Shown one piece after another: positions 17,225 through 29,848 of a stretch of 64,000 nt of DNA. Numbering within the stretch: position 1 is the first letter of the stretch; the number at the start of each line of letters is the position of its first letter. The notes below the pieces were generated by a model. The model saw nothing but the letters and a program-made list of their open reading frames with translations. It ran no database searches and was not told where the DNA came from. The position numbers were made by a program, and so were the translations under genes. The stretch comes from Cohnella sp. SGD-V74 (lineage in GTDB: Bacteria; Bacillota; Bacilli; Paenibacillales; Paenibacillaceae), in the NCBI RefSeq assembly GCF_003001675.1, contig NZ_PVYW01000001.1, positions 434,001 to 498,000 of the forward strand, given 5' to 3'.

Positions 17225-18464
17225 ATAAAATCCTTTCCATATCGGAAGGGTGGGTGTCCCTGAACCACTTGACGAGCAGCGGCGGATTGACGTCGCTCAG
17301 CGCGGCTACGGCCATCTTCTGATTCATCGTCACCGAGCCCTGCGCGCTTCCGATCAATTCGACCGCATACCGGTCGGCCGCCGTCTCCGCCTGCCTCGAC
17401 ACGTAGTTGGACAGCGGCAGCGCGGCGAAGGAGATCATCGAGACAATCATGAGCGCCAGCGGCAGCGCGTTCATGTCCGACAGCGACCGAATGCCCCAGC
17501 GAGTGCCTCGGTTGCGGATCGCCACCCGGTAAATCCAGCCCCCGACGGCAAGCAGCACGAATGAGGAACCGACCGCGCCCACCGCGCTCCATTCCAGATG
17601 ATGCATGACGTAGTGTCCCATTTCGTGCGCCATGATCAGCAAAATTTCCGGCTCGTCCAGCCGCTGCAGCGTCGTATCCCACAGCACGATTCGCAGCGAG
17701 GAGCCGATGCCGTTGACGTACGCGTTCAAAGCATTCGTTTTCTCCGACATATCGACCTCGTATACGCGATGCGCGGGAATGTCCGCCTTCTCGGCAAGCT
17801 CCAAAATGGCCGCCTCCAGCTTAGGATCGGACAGCCGGGTAAAATCGCTGTACAGCGGATCGATCACAACCGGCTGCACGTACATCATGAATAAGGTGAA
17901 CGGGACGGACAACAGCCACAGCTTCAGCCACCATCTCCCTCCCCTGGAGACGATCCAGAACGCCACGGCGGATACGACCAGCATCGTCGCGCAGCCGATC
18001 CCGAACGCGATCAGCTTGTCTCTGAGCCACCCCGACACCGGCTGCGTCGAGATGCCGTAAGCCTTCGACAGATTGTAGCCGATGACCCTCAGTGGAAAAT
18101 AAAGCAGGTAAGCCGTCGCCTGAATCATCAGCACATAGAGGGGAAAGCGTATGTATATCGGAAGTCCGCGATCTTCAAGCTTGACTCTCCAACGGCGCGC
18201 AAGTCCGCTGGCCAGCATCATGAAATAGATCAGCCATTCCCACGGGCCGCTCATGAAGAAAATCCAGTTGCGGGCCGCATTCAGCCATTCGCTGTTCCGA
18301 AGCTGGTTCGAAGTAAAAAAAGTCGCAGGATCGGCGGCCGTGGCCCGATACGCTTCCGGCACCTGATTCGGCATCGTATACCAGGCGTAGAGAGCGACCG
18401 CTATCGCGTAACCGATAAAGAGCAGCGAGTACTTCAAAAACGTGGAATGTCTGCGAAAGCTCAT
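17190..18464 (-). CDS. M48 family membrane zinc metallopeptidase (Ste24-like)
   Basis: The 424-residue protein has about six hydrophobic segments and the zinc motif HEMGHYVMHH (HExxH), with the third ligand probably Glu in RQAETAADRYAVE. This is the CAAX-protease / Ste24 arrangement, with extended N-terminal membrane helices. ATG 18464 follows GGAGGGATACG; an in-frame start at 18479 is weaker. Bacterial homologues are generally membrane proteases for quality control or stress; no specific target is implied by the neighbours. Confidence 0.88.
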   Translation of the reverse strand: MSFRRHSTFLKYSLLFIGYAIAVALYAWYTMPNQVPEAYRATAADPATFFTSNQLRNSEWLNAARNWIFFMSGPWEWLIYFMMLASGLARRWRVKLEDRGLPIYIRFPLYVLMIQATAYLLYFPLRVIGYNLSKAYGISTQPVSGWLRDKLIAFGIGCATMLVVSAVAFWIVSRGGRWWLKLWLLSVPFTLFMMYVQPVVIDPLYSDFTRLSDPKLEAAILELAEKADIPAHRVYEVDMSEKTNALNAYVNGIGSSLRIVLWDTTLQRLDEPEILLIMAHEMGHYVMHHLEWSAVGAVGSSFVLLAVGGWIYRVAIRNRGTRWGIRSLSDMNALPLALMIVSMISFAALPLSNYVSRQAETAADRYAVELIGSAQGSVTMNQKMAVAALSDVNPPLLVKWFRDTHPSDMERILYADNYERTRGQ

Positions 18465-18564
18465 CGTATCCCTCCTCATCCAACCGCTTATCGCTCCGAT
18501 TACGATTGTCTTTCCATAATTATAACATTTCCAGCGGCTGGATAACCGCTCCCACGGGCAGATC

Positions 18565-18591
18565 CGAGACGGCCGCGGTCCGACCGTCTCG
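18565..18591 (-). terminator. GC-rich hairpin after the glycosyltransferase gene
   Basis: CGAGACGG (18565-18572) pairs with CCGTCTCG (18584-18591), about 10 bases past the glycosyltransferase stop. No U-run follows on the minus strand, so termination strength is doubtful. Confidence 0.4.
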
Positions 18592-18601
18592 CGCTCGATG
18601 C

Positions 18602-19675
18602 TTATTTGGCGTGCTTGGAATCCAGCAGCTTCTTGTTATGCAGCACGTGAGGGTCCTGCGGCCGGTACTTTCGCGCTTCTTCGTTATGGCGGTAGGAAGA
18701 ATCCATGTCCCCCATATAATAGTAACAAACGCACAGTTGCAGATGAGGATACCACGTGCGATAGGCCGGATAGCTGAAGCTCCACTGATCGTTGTTTTCC
18801 GGAACGGCTAGAGCCAGTTCGTACCAATAGGCTGCCGTCTTGTACGCTTTGCGGCGCTTGAAATGATCCCCGACCCGGCTTAGCGCCTCCGCCCTGGGAG
18901 CGTCGAACGCGAACGATTTGAACAGAGCCGCGAGCTCGTTGTCCTGATCGTTCAAATTGCGGTAACAGTCGGCCATATTGATGCAAGCGTAAATTTTGTC
19001 CTCGACCCAACCCGTTTTCAGCGCGATGTTTTTTTTGTAGCTCTCGATCGCTTCTTCATAATGGCGATTATCTCTCAACTCGTTCCCGTAGTAAAAATAA
19101 TCCCTCGCGGTAAACGCGTCTCCCCGCTCCAGCTTCATTTTGTAGATGTTCAGGTTTCTGCTTACGGAATGTTTGATTTTGCGATGAGTGACCGCGATGT
19201 CGGAATTGACGATCCGTCCCGCGACCTCCAGGTAATTGTGGCAGTCTCCCCTCCATTGGAAGTTGCGGGACCGCTTGATCAGCCGATTGCGGCGGTACCT
19301 GAGCGTAACGTTGCCGAAGCTGTCCTCTCCCGCGTTGTAGAACATGGACACGGAATCGACCGCCGGGTCCAGCTCTGCTTTCAACTGCTTGAATTTGGCG
19401 CGGTCTTCGTCGAGAATCACGTCGTCGGCGTCCAGGTAGAGGATGTAATCCTTGGTCGCATGCGAGAATGAGGCGCCGCGGGCTTCCGCGAAGTTGCCGG
19501 TCCATTGGTGGAAAAAGACCCGATCCGTGTATCGGCGCGCAATGGCAACCGTCTGATCGGTCGACCCGGTATCCACGATGTTGATCTCGTCAACCAAGTC
19601 ACTCACGGAATCGAGGCAGCGCGCCAGTACAGCTTCCTCGTTCTTGACAATCATGCACAAGCTGATGGATACCAT
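18602..19675 (-). CDS. Family 2 glycosyltransferase with C-terminal TPR region
   Basis: A 357-residue enzyme: GT-A domain at about 1-200 with LCMIVKNEEAVLARCLDS, the nucleotide-sugar site VDTGSTDQT, and the metal-binding motif YLDADD, followed by helical repeats resembling tetratricopeptides (AAYWYELALAVPENNDQ and neighbours). This SunS-like architecture is known to glycosylate proteins. The gene lies 97 bases after the collagen-like gene, on the same strand, and has a close paralogue at 31950-33053 behind a second protein with the same head domain. I infer that it decorates the neighbouring surface protein, most likely on Thr. ATG 19675 follows AAAGGAGAG; 19720 is an alternative start. Confidence 0.85.
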   Translation of the reverse strand: MVSISLCMIVKNEEAVLARCLDSVSDLVDEINIVDTGSTDQTVAIARRYTDRVFFHQWTGNFAEARGASFSHATKDYILYLDADDVILDEDRAKFKQLKAELDPAVDSVSMFYNAGEDSFGNVTLRYRRNRLIKRSRNFQWRGDCHNYLEVAGRIVNSDIAVTHRKIKHSVSRNLNIYKMKLERGDAFTARDYFYYGNELRDNRHYEEAIESYKKNIALKTGWVEDKIYACINMADCYRNLNDQDNELAALFKSFAFDAPRAEALSRVGDHFKRRKAYKTAAYWYELALAVPENNDQWSFSYPAYRTWYPHLQLCVCYYYMGDMDSSYRHNEEARKYRPQDPHVLHNKKLLDSKHAK

Positions 19676-19718
19676 GGATCGAATCTCTCCTTTGTTGTTC
19701 CCGTAAAGGTGTATCTGC

Positions 19719-19756
19719 AAAAAAGAGCAGAAGCGTCCATCCTTACGGATGAACGC
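19719..19756 (-). terminator. Hairpin with U-rich tail after the collagen-like gene
   Basis: On the minus strand GCGTTCATCC pairs with GGATGGACGC (19747-19756 with 19733-19742) around a four-base loop, followed by a pyrimidine-rich tail ending in six T. It may attenuate read-through from the collagen-like gene into the glycosyltransferase gene. Confidence 0.55.
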
Positions 19757-19772
19757 CCGGCTCGTGGTGCCG

Positions 19773-23481
<3,709 letters not shown>

Positions 23482-24816
23482 TTATTGGAGCGGATTTTTG
23501 CGGCCAAGCCCGATATTTCCGCCTCCGACACGATAAATGTGCGCTCCGTCCATTCCCGCCGTCGCATTCCTCGTGTCTACGACGCTACGCGAGACCGATA
23601 CGATTCTCTCTATCGGCAGACCGGTATGATCCGCCATCACGACGACGCAATCCGCCTCCCGAAGCAATTGATCCGACAGTTCCGAACTGTCGAGCCGTCG
23701 TTCTCTAATCCGAATAGAGGCCACATGCGGATCGTGATAAACGACGGGAACCCCCTCTTCCAGTAACCGTCGGATCAGCTTGATCGCCGAGGATTCGCGA
23801 ACATCGCCTACATCTTTTTTATAGGACACCCCGTAGATCACGACCAGAGACGGCCTACCTCCCGCTGCGTCAAGGATTCTGTCCAACAAGTAATCGACCA
23901 TGGCGTGATTCAGCTTTTCCGCCAATTCGATGAACCCGCTCTTCACTCCGAATCCGCGAGCCCTCCATTGCAAATACAGCGGATCTACCGGAATACAGTG
24001 GCCGCCCGCACCGGGACCGGGATAAAACGCCGCATAACCGAACGATTTCGTCTTCGCCGCCTCGATAGCTTCCCACAGATCGATCCCCATCGCATCGCAC
24101 AGCATGGCCATTTCGTTCATGAATGAAATATTGATCAAGCGATACGTGTTTTCGAGCAGTTTGGTCATCTCGGCAACTTCGGGCGAAGACACCTTCACGA
24201 TTTGGCCGAACACTTGAGCGTACAGCGCCTCCGTCTTCCCCAGGCACGCCGGGGTCAAACCGCTGACGACCTTCGGTATGTCCCTCACCTTAAACGTTTG
24301 GTTTCCAGGGTCGATTCTCTCGGGAGAATACCCGACATGGAAGTCGTACCCGGCTCTAAGTCCGCTTTCCCGCTCCAGAGTCGGGACCATCTCCTCGGCC
24401 GTCGTTCCCGGATAGGTCGAGCTTTCCAGAACGACCAGTTGCCCCGGACGAAGCCGCTTTCCCGTCTCCTCGACAGCCGCGCGAAGATAGCTCATATCCG
24501 GTGTCTGCCGATCCGATAAGGGCGTAGGTACGCATAAAATGATCGCGTCGGCTTCTGCAGTGGCTCCGTAATCGGGAACCGCCCGAAACCGACCTGTCGC
24601 CGTTACCGCGATCAGTTCGTCGTCCGTCAAATCCTTTACGTAACTTCTTCCTTCCTTTAAATTGGATATTTTGCTTTCGTCCAAATCCACTCCCGTAACC
24701 GAAAAGCCCTGCTCTGCGAACAAAACGGCCAGCGGCAATCCGACGTATCCTAGACCGATAATTTGCACGTTGCGTTGTTCAGGTCCGAAACAGGGACGCT
24801 TCCGTACATTCGTCAT
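23482..24816 (-). CDS. Nucleotide sugar dehydrogenase (UDP-GlcNAc/UDP-ManNAc 6-dehydrogenase type)
   Basis: A 444-residue three-domain dehydrogenase: NAD-binding motif [20 protein letters not shown] at about 22-41, the catalytic Cys in [18 protein letters not shown], the conserved [16 protein letters not shown] helix, and a C-terminal UDP-binding domain ([18 protein letters not shown]). It oxidises C6 of a UDP-sugar to the uronic acid with two NAD. The match is to WbpA/WecC-like enzymes rather than UDP-glucose dehydrogenases. It overlaps the acetyltransferase gene by ATGA. With the aminotransferase, oxidoreductase and acetyltransferase around it, it completes the enzyme set for UDP-2,3-diacetamido-2,3-dideoxyglucuronate. 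Confidence 0.88.
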   Translation of the reverse strand: MTNVRKRPCFGPEQRNVQIIGLGYVGLPLAVLFAEQGFSVTGVDLDESKISNLKEGRSYVKDLTDDELIAVTATGRFRAVPDYGATAEADAIILCVPTPLSDRQTPDMSYLRAAVEETGKRLRPGQLVVLESSTYPGTTAEEMVPTLERESGLRAGYDFHVGYSPERIDPGNQTFKVRDIPKVVSGLTPACLGKTEALYAQVFGQIVKVSSPEVAEMTKLLENTYRLINISFMNEMAMLCDAMGIDLWEAIEAAKTKSFGYAAFYPGPGAGGHCIPVDPLYLQWRARGFGVKSGFIELAEKLNHAMVDYLLDRILDAAGGRPSLVVIYGVSYKKDVGDVRESSAIKLIRRLLEEGVPVVYHDPHVASIRIRERRLDSSELSDQLLREADCVVVMADHTGLPIERIVSVSRSVVDTRNATAGMDGAHIYRVGGGNIGLGRKNPLQ

Positions 24817-25526
24817 CCGTTCTCCCTCCTTCCCGCGATCGGCCTTCCCGGGTTTCCGACGAACGTACAGCCCGGGGGGACATCGCGCGTAATGACCGCC
24901 CCCGCCCCGACGACGGCTTTCTCCCCGATCCGGACGCCCGGAAGCAGAGTTGCATTGTTGCCGATTTTAGCCCTGCGCCCGACTATCGGCCCTTGATGGA
25001 CGAAGCTTCCGCTTCCCATATATTTGTCGTTGGAAGTCGAGCAGCAGGGGCCGATGAACGCCTCGTCCTCGATGAGCATATTGCTTGTAATATAGGAAGA
25101 AGTCTGAATCGTGACGAATCGGCCGATGATCGTATGCGGCTCGACGATGACGTTCCTTCCGACAATGCTGCTCTCTCCGACTTCGACAAGTTCGCGGATG
25201 CCAGCCAAGTCTCCCACCAGCACGTCCGCGCCCAAGGTAACCCCGAGATAGATCACGCAGTTGCTGCCGATTGACGACCCGTCCCCGATAATGAGCGGAG
25301 GCAGCCGTTCCGGCGGCTTAAGCACCTTTTTCTTATTGCCCGACGGCCTCTTGCCGAGTACCGTCAAATCTCCAATCACAACTCCGTTTCCGATCGACGT
25401 TCCGCTTCGAACGATCGTTCCGTATCCTATCGTGACGTGATCTCCGATCGTTACGCCGGACTCTATCACGGCATTCCGACCGACGACGACATTGCTGCCC
25501 AATCTAGCGGACGGATCTATCTCCAT
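24813..25526 (-). CDS. Left-handed beta-helix (hexapeptide) acyltransferase, WbpD-like
   Basis: The 237-residue protein is built almost entirely of hexapeptide repeats ([LIV]-G-x4), for example [20 protein letters not shown] and [20 protein letters not shown], ending in the [13 protein letters not shown] loop typical of sugar O/N-acetyltransferases. AGGAGG lies 9 bases before ATG 25526. It overlaps the nucleotide-sugar dehydrogenase gene by four bases. By context it would acetylate the 3-amino group of a UDP-amino-uronic acid. It is longer than the classical WbpD (about 190 residues), so the acceptor remains uncertain. Confidence 0.82.
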   Translation of the reverse strand: MEIDPSARLGSNVVVGRNAVIESGVTIGDHVTIGYGTIVRSGTSIGNGVVIGDLTVLGKRPSGNKKKVLKPPERLPPLIIGDGSSIGSNCVIYLGVTLGADVLVGDLAGIRELVEVGESSIVGRNVIVEPHTIIGRFVTIQTSSYITSNMLIEDEAFIGPCCSTSNDKYMGSGSFVHQGPIVGRRAKIGNNATLLPGVRIGEKAVVGAGAVITRDVPPGCTFVGNPGRPIAGRRENG

Positions 25527-25691
25527 TCTCTCATCCTCCTGCTCTACCGTCGTACAAAGCGCTGCTGCGCGGATCGTCACTTTACATGATTTATGCAAGT
25601 CCAATCCGAATTGCTAGTGTGGTCGCGGAAGCAGGATGAATCCGTGATGCATAACTTGTACGATAAATCCAGAAGCAGGGAGCGCATGCGC
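25527..25691. promoter_or_regulatory. Divergent intergenic region at the centre of the sugar cassette
   Basis: The 165 bases lie between the leftward acetyltransferase and rightward aminotransferase genes and must hold both promoters. AGGGAG at 25677-25682 is the ribosome binding site for the ATG at 25692. No clear operator was found. Confidence 0.45.
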
Positions 25692-26798
25692 ATGATCGAA
25701 TTAATGCCGGTAGCCCGGCAGTTTCGCTTGCTCAAAAGCGAGATTCTCGCAAAAATCTCCAACACGATAGAAGAAGGCAAATACATTCTAGGTCCCCAAG
25801 TCAAACAACTCGAAAGCCGGATCGCCGAATGGACCGGCGCCAGACATGCGGTCGCCGTGGCGAACGGAACGGACGCCCTCGTCCTGACCCTTGACGCTTG
25901 CGGAATCGGACCCGGCGACGAGGTCATTACGACCCCCTATACCTTCTTCGCCACCTCCGAAGCGATCTCGAGAGTCGGCGCGATTCCGGTATTCGTCGAC
26001 ATCGACCGCTTCTGGAACCTCGATGCGGAGCAAGTCGAACAGGCGATCACGTCCCGGACCAAAGCGATACTGCCCGTCCATCTGTTCGGCCAACCCGCCC
26101 GCATGGATGCCATCCGGGAGATTGCCGACCGCCGCGGGCTTCTCGTTATCGAGGATGCTTGCCAGGCTTTCGGAGCCAGATTCGTCGGCAAGCCTGTCGG
26201 TACGCTGGGCAAAGCGGGATGCTTCTCCTTTTTTCCAACCAAAAATCTCGGCACCCTCGGGGATGGAGGGCTTATTGTCACATCCGACGCCGCGCTGGCT
26301 GATAGGGTGCGCGAATTGCGGCAACACGGCAGTTCCAAGCGTTATTATCATGACGCGATCGGCTACAACAGCCGGTTGGATGAGCTTCATGCCGCCGTTC
26401 TGCTGGTCATGCTCGAAAAAATCGACGAGTGGAACGAAAAGAGACGAAAGATCGCGCAAATCTACGAGGAACGGCTCGCTCCGCTCAGACCGTTCATCGA
26501 GCTTCCGGTAACGGAGGACGGGAGACTGCACGCCTACAATGTCTACTGCGTGACCAGTCCGCATCGGGACTTCCTTCGAGAAGAACTTCTGGCGAGAAAT
26601 ATACAGACCGGGATCTACTATCCTCGCCCTTTGCATCTGCAACGCGCTTACCATTCTCTCGGATACAAGCCCGGGGACTTCCCCGTTGCAGAGCGGCTAT
26701 CCGCGGAAGCGCTGGCGCTTCCGATAGGCCCTCTGCTTACAGAACAAGAGCAAAATCAGATTGTCTCCGCGCTGCGCGACGTGGCGGAAAGGATGTGA
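25692..26798 (+). CDS. DegT/DnrJ/EryC1/StrS family sugar aminotransferase, WbpE-like
   Basis: A 368-residue PLP enzyme with the family signatures GKYILGPQVKQLESRIAEW, VANGTDALVLTLDACGIG and PVHLFGQPARMD, and the Schiff-base lysine in FFPTKNLGTLGDGG. It transfers an amino group, usually from glutamate, to a keto-sugar nucleotide. Next to a Gfo/Idh/MocA oxidoreductase that could make the 3-keto substrate, a WbpE-like role at C3 is the natural reading. I chose the ATG at 25692 (AGGGAG at 9 bases) over the earlier in-frame starts at 25593 and 25686. Its stop overlaps the next gene (GTGA). Confidence 0.9.
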   Translation: MIELMPVARQFRLLKSEILAKISNTIEEGKYILGPQVKQLESRIAEWTGARHAVAVANGTDALVLTLDACGIGPGDEVITTPYTFFATSEAISRVGAIPVFVDIDRFWNLDAEQVEQAITSRTKAILPVHLFGQPARMDAIREIADRRGLLVIEDACQAFGARFVGKPVGTLGKAGCFSFFPTKNLGTLGDGGLIVTSDAALADRVRELRQHGSSKRYYHDAIGYNSRLDELHAAVLLVMLEKIDEWNEKRRKIAQIYEERLAPLRPFIELPVTEDGRLHAYNVYCVTSPHRDFLREELLARNIQTGIYYPRPLHLQRAYHSLGYKPGDFPVAERLSAEALALPIGPLLTEQEQNQIVSALRDVAERM

Positions 26799-27898
26799 CG
26801 GCATTGGTTCGCTTTGGTCTGATCGGTTGCGGAAGCATCGCGGCCAAACACATCGATTCGATCTCCGCCTGCGGGCAGGCGGAGCTGGTCGCGCTGGCCG
26901 ATCCCGCAACAGACAGAATGGATCTGCTCGCCGGGCAATACGCTCAAGCCCGCTCCGTTCCGCCCTCTTCTGTCGCCCTGTATGCGAACCCGCGCGTGCT
27001 GCTTCAAGACGCTCGGGTAGATGCGGTCGTCATCGCCGTCCCTTCGTTCATGCACGCGCCCTGGACGATGTCCTCGCTTCGCGCCGGCAAGCATGTTCTG
27101 CTCGAGAAGCCGATCGCCCTGAACCTGCGCGATGCCGACGCCATTGCCGATCTGTCCGTTCGATACGGACTGCGCGTGCAGGTATGCCATCAACTTCGGT
27201 ACCGTCCGCTGCTGCGGCTCGCAAAAAGCTGGATCGATCAAGGAGCGCTCGGGAAATTGCGGTCTGGATCGGTCTCGATCCTGTTGAACCGTTCGCGCGA
27301 TTATTTCGCCGCGTCCGGCTGGAGAGGAACGTGGGAGAAAGACGGGGGAATGCTGCTTAACCAAGGCGTTCATCTTATCGATCTACTGCTCTGGCTAATG
27401 AACGAACGGGTCGAATCGGTGTACGGCGCGATCGGCTGGGGATCGTCCGCCGTGGAGACGGAGGAGACCGCGGCCGCCGTCATCCGGTTCGCAGGAGGCG
27501 CTATTGGGTCGGTCGAAGTGACGACGCTGTGCAAGCCGAACAACCTCGAGCAGTCGCTCACCTTGGTCGGAGACCGGGGAACGATCCGTATCGGGGGCGC
27601 CAAACTAACGGATGTTTATCGCTGGCATTCCGACGATCTCCCCGACCCCATGCTCCCGACCGCCGACATTAATGAGCATGCCTTGATGTATGAGCATTTT
27701 ATCGCCGCTCTTCTCGGCGCGTCGCCGGATTCCGATGCCGACGTTTTGCCGCTCGAGGCCAGAACGTCGCTGGAAGTCGCCTTTGCGGTGTACGAATCGG
27801 CCCGGACAAACGAGCCTTTGCGCTTGCCGCTCGCTTCATTCGATACGAGCCGGATGGCCGGGACGAAGCCGAACGCGCAAGGAGAGCGATATCGATGA
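26795..27898 (+). CDS. Gfo/Idh/MocA family oxidoreductase, WbpB-like
   Basis: The 367-residue protein opens with a Rossmann motif (FGLIGCGSIAAKHID) and contains the family motif HVLLEKPIALN with the catalytic lysine, then a C-terminal alpha/beta domain (GWRGTWEKDGGMLLNQGVHL carries the conserved His). In the diacetamido-uronate pathway the family member WbpB oxidises C3 of the UDP-uronic acid before transamination; the position between aminotransferase and epimerase genes fits. The start is GTG 26795, overlapping the previous stop by four bases, with GGAAAGG upstream. The frame is open far upstream but inside the previous gene. Confidence 0.87.
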   Translation: MTALVRFGLIGCGSIAAKHIDSISACGQAELVALADPATDRMDLLAGQYAQARSVPPSSVALYANPRVLLQDARVDAVVIAVPSFMHAPWTMSSLRAGKHVLLEKPIALNLRDADAIADLSVRYGLRVQVCHQLRYRPLLRLAKSWIDQGALGKLRSGSVSILLNRSRDYFAASGWRGTWEKDGGMLLNQGVHLIDLLLWLMNERVESVYGAIGWGSSAVETEETAAAVIRFAGGAIGSVEVTTLCKPNNLEQSLTLVGDRGTIRIGGAKLTDVYRWHSDDLPDPMLPTADINEHALMYEHFIAALLGASPDSDADVLPLEARTSLEVAFAVYESARTNEPLRLPLASFDTSRMAGTKPNAQGERYR

Positions 27899-28812
27899 AC
27901 GCATACCGACAAGTGTGGATGACCGGTTACTCTGGATTTCTCGGAAGCAATTTGTGGAACAAGCGGCTGCGGGAAGCCGCGGACAACCGAGCTTCGCTGC
28001 TCATAGGCCGCTCGCCTGCGCCCGATCGCAGCTGGCCGCAGATCCCTATGGACTTATCGCTTTCCGTGCCGTGCCGTTTTCCGTCCGCGCCTCGATCCGG
28101 CCGCATCCTGCTCGTTCACTTCGCTGCCCGGCTGCCGGGTGCCGATGAGCCGGATTTCGCGCGAATCGAGCGAAACGAGAAACGTTTTCTGGAAGATTGC
28201 GCGGCCCAAGGCGTGACGGATATCGTCTATGCTTCCACGGGAGCCGTGTACGGCTATCGGGAGCATAGCGTCTCGGAACACGATTCTCTCGACCCCGGAG
28301 AGGGGTATGCGGCTTATAAGCGCAGCATCGAGAGCTTTATTATGCGGCTGTGGCCTGAACGCTGTCTGATTCTGCGCTACTTTTTCCCTTACGGCCCTGG
28401 ACAGATAACGCCTCGCCTCCTCCCGGACCTGATCAAGAAAATCGCGGCCCGACAACCGGTCTCCGTGTCGGGGACCGCGGCCGGCCTTCTCTTTAATCCC
28501 GTCTACCTCGATGACGCGACCGAAGCCGCCTGGTGGCTTATCCGCAACGAGGCGAAAGGCGTATTCAACGTTGCTGGACGTCAGGCTTTGACCTTCAAGG
28601 AAATGGCTTGTGCCGTGTCGAAGCGTCTATCCGTTCAGCCCCTGCTCTCATTCACGAACGACAAGGATCGCAAGCTGGTCGCCTCGACCGGCAAGCTGCT
28701 GAGTATGAACCGGCATCTTCTCGTTTCGTCGCTCGAACAGTCGCTGGATCTTACCGTCTCTGCCTATCTACACGCCGGCCTCCAACGGCGGCCCGGAGGA
28801 GGAAACGAATGA
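27895..28812 (+). CDS. NAD-dependent epimerase/dehydratase family protein
   Basis: A 305-residue short-chain dehydrogenase-like protein with the dinucleotide motif MTGYSGFLGSNLW and a candidate YxxxK pair in GYAAYKRSIESF, then RYFFPYGPGQ as in extended SDR sugar epimerases. It overlaps its neighbours by ATGA at both ends, so it belongs to the same operon. It would modify a nucleotide sugar (epimerase, dehydratase or reductase); the exact reaction cannot be read from sequence. It is rather divergent from the next gene, so the two are not simple duplicates. Confidence 0.8.
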   Translation: MNAYRQVWMTGYSGFLGSNLWNKRLREAADNRASLLIGRSPAPDRSWPQIPMDLSLSVPCRFPSAPRSGRILLVHFAARLPGADEPDFARIERNEKRFLEDCAAQGVTDIVYASTGAVYGYREHSVSEHDSLDPGEGYAAYKRSIESFIMRLWPERCLILRYFFPYGPGQITPRLLPDLIKKIAARQPVSVSGTAAGLLFNPVYLDDATEAAWWLIRNEAKGVFNVAGRQALTFKEMACAVSKRLSVQPLLSFTNDKDRKLVASTGKLLSMNRHLLVSSLEQSLDLTVSAYLHAGLQRRPGGGNE

Positions 28813-29789
28813 TGAACACGACCAACGCCTTGACCGGCCGGCATCTATTCATTACCGGAGGGGCCGGCTTTATCGGATCTGCCGTCATCGGCAGGCTGAT
28901 CGAGCATAACCAAGTGACGGTGTTCGATAATTTCGCCAGAGACTCGCTTAGCCGCAAGGCGTTCAGCCGGCATCCGAACTTGCGCATCGTGCACGGGGAC
29001 GTGCTCGACGCCGCCGCGGTGAAGAAGGCTATCCGGGATGCCGATTATGTCGTTCATGCCGCCGGAATCGCGGGCATCGACACCGTCACTCGCAATCCGG
29101 TTCGGACAATGCGAGTGAATATGATCGGGTCGGCCAACGTGCTCGAAGCTGCCGCCTCGCTTGGGAAATGCCGCCGGATCGTCTGCTTCAGCTCGAGCGA
29201 AGTGTTCGGCCCGCGCGCTTTTCGCTCCGGCGAAACGGCAAGCGCCGTTCTCGGCGCCGTAGGCGAGCCCCGATGGACCTACGCGGTCAGCAAGCTGGCC
29301 GAAGAGCATCTTGCCTTCGCCTACTTCAAGGAATTCGGCCTGCCTACAGTGACGGTACGCCCGTTTAACGTATACGGCCCCGGACAAGTCGGCGAGGGCG
29401 CCGTCAAAACGATCGTGCAGCAGGCGCTTGCCAACCGGCCGATCGACATCCACGGAAACGGAACGCAAATTCGCGCTTGGTGTTACGTCGACGACATGGT
29501 GGACGCCGTCCTGCTCTGCCTGACCCGAGACGAAGCGATCGGAGAGTCGTTCAACATCGGCAACGAACGGGCCGTCGCGACCATTCGCGGATTGGCCGAA
29601 ACCGTCGTTCGCCTCCTCGACTCCGGTTCGGTCATTCGATTCGCGGAAAGGAAAACGTCGGACATCGACCTCCGCATTCCGAAAGTCGACAAAGCGCGCT
29701 CCCTGCTCGGCTTCGAAGCGCGCATCGATCTGGAGGAAGGCATTCGCCGGACCGCCGAGGGCTACGCGGCGGAAGCACCCGGCATCTGA
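28809..29789 (+). CDS. NAD-dependent nucleotide-sugar epimerase (GalE/WbpP-like)
   Basis: A 326-residue extended SDR enzyme with FITGGAGFIGSAVIGRLIE at the N-terminus, Ser-Ser motif CFSSSEVFG, catalytic WTYAVSKLAEEH (Tyr/Lys pair), and RPFNVYGPGQVGEGAV. It resembles UDP-glucose / UDP-GlcNAc 4-epimerases. GGAGGAGG precedes ATG 28809, which overlaps the previous stop; ATG 28812 is an equally placed alternative. As the last gene of the operon 25692-29789 it may provide the epimer of the amino sugar that is attached to the surface protein. Confidence 0.86.
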   Translation: MMNTTNALTGRHLFITGGAGFIGSAVIGRLIEHNQVTVFDNFARDSLSRKAFSRHPNLRIVHGDVLDAAAVKKAIRDADYVVHAAGIAGIDTVTRNPVRTMRVNMIGSANVLEAAASLGKCRRIVCFSSSEVFGPRAFRSGETASAVLGAVGEPRWTYAVSKLAEEHLAFAYFKEFGLPTVTVRPFNVYGPGQVGEGAVKTIVQQALANRPIDIHGNGTQIRAWCYVDDMVDAVLLCLTRDEAIGESFNIGNERAVATIRGLAETVVRLLDSGSVIRFAERKTSDIDLRIPKVDKARSLLGFEARIDLEEGIRRTAEGYAAEAPGI

Positions 29790-29806
29790 CCATCCGAGCA
29801 CCGCAA

Positions 29807-29840
29807 AGGAGCCGTTCCGCAGCTTGCCGGGACGGCTCCT
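29807..29840. terminator. Hairpin between convergent genes
   Basis: AGGAGCCGTTCC and GGGACGGCTCCT pair nearly perfectly between the ends of the epimerase gene (plus) and the two-domain glycosyltransferase gene (minus). There is no strong U-run on either strand. Confidence 0.55.
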
Positions 29841-29848
29841 CGTCATGA

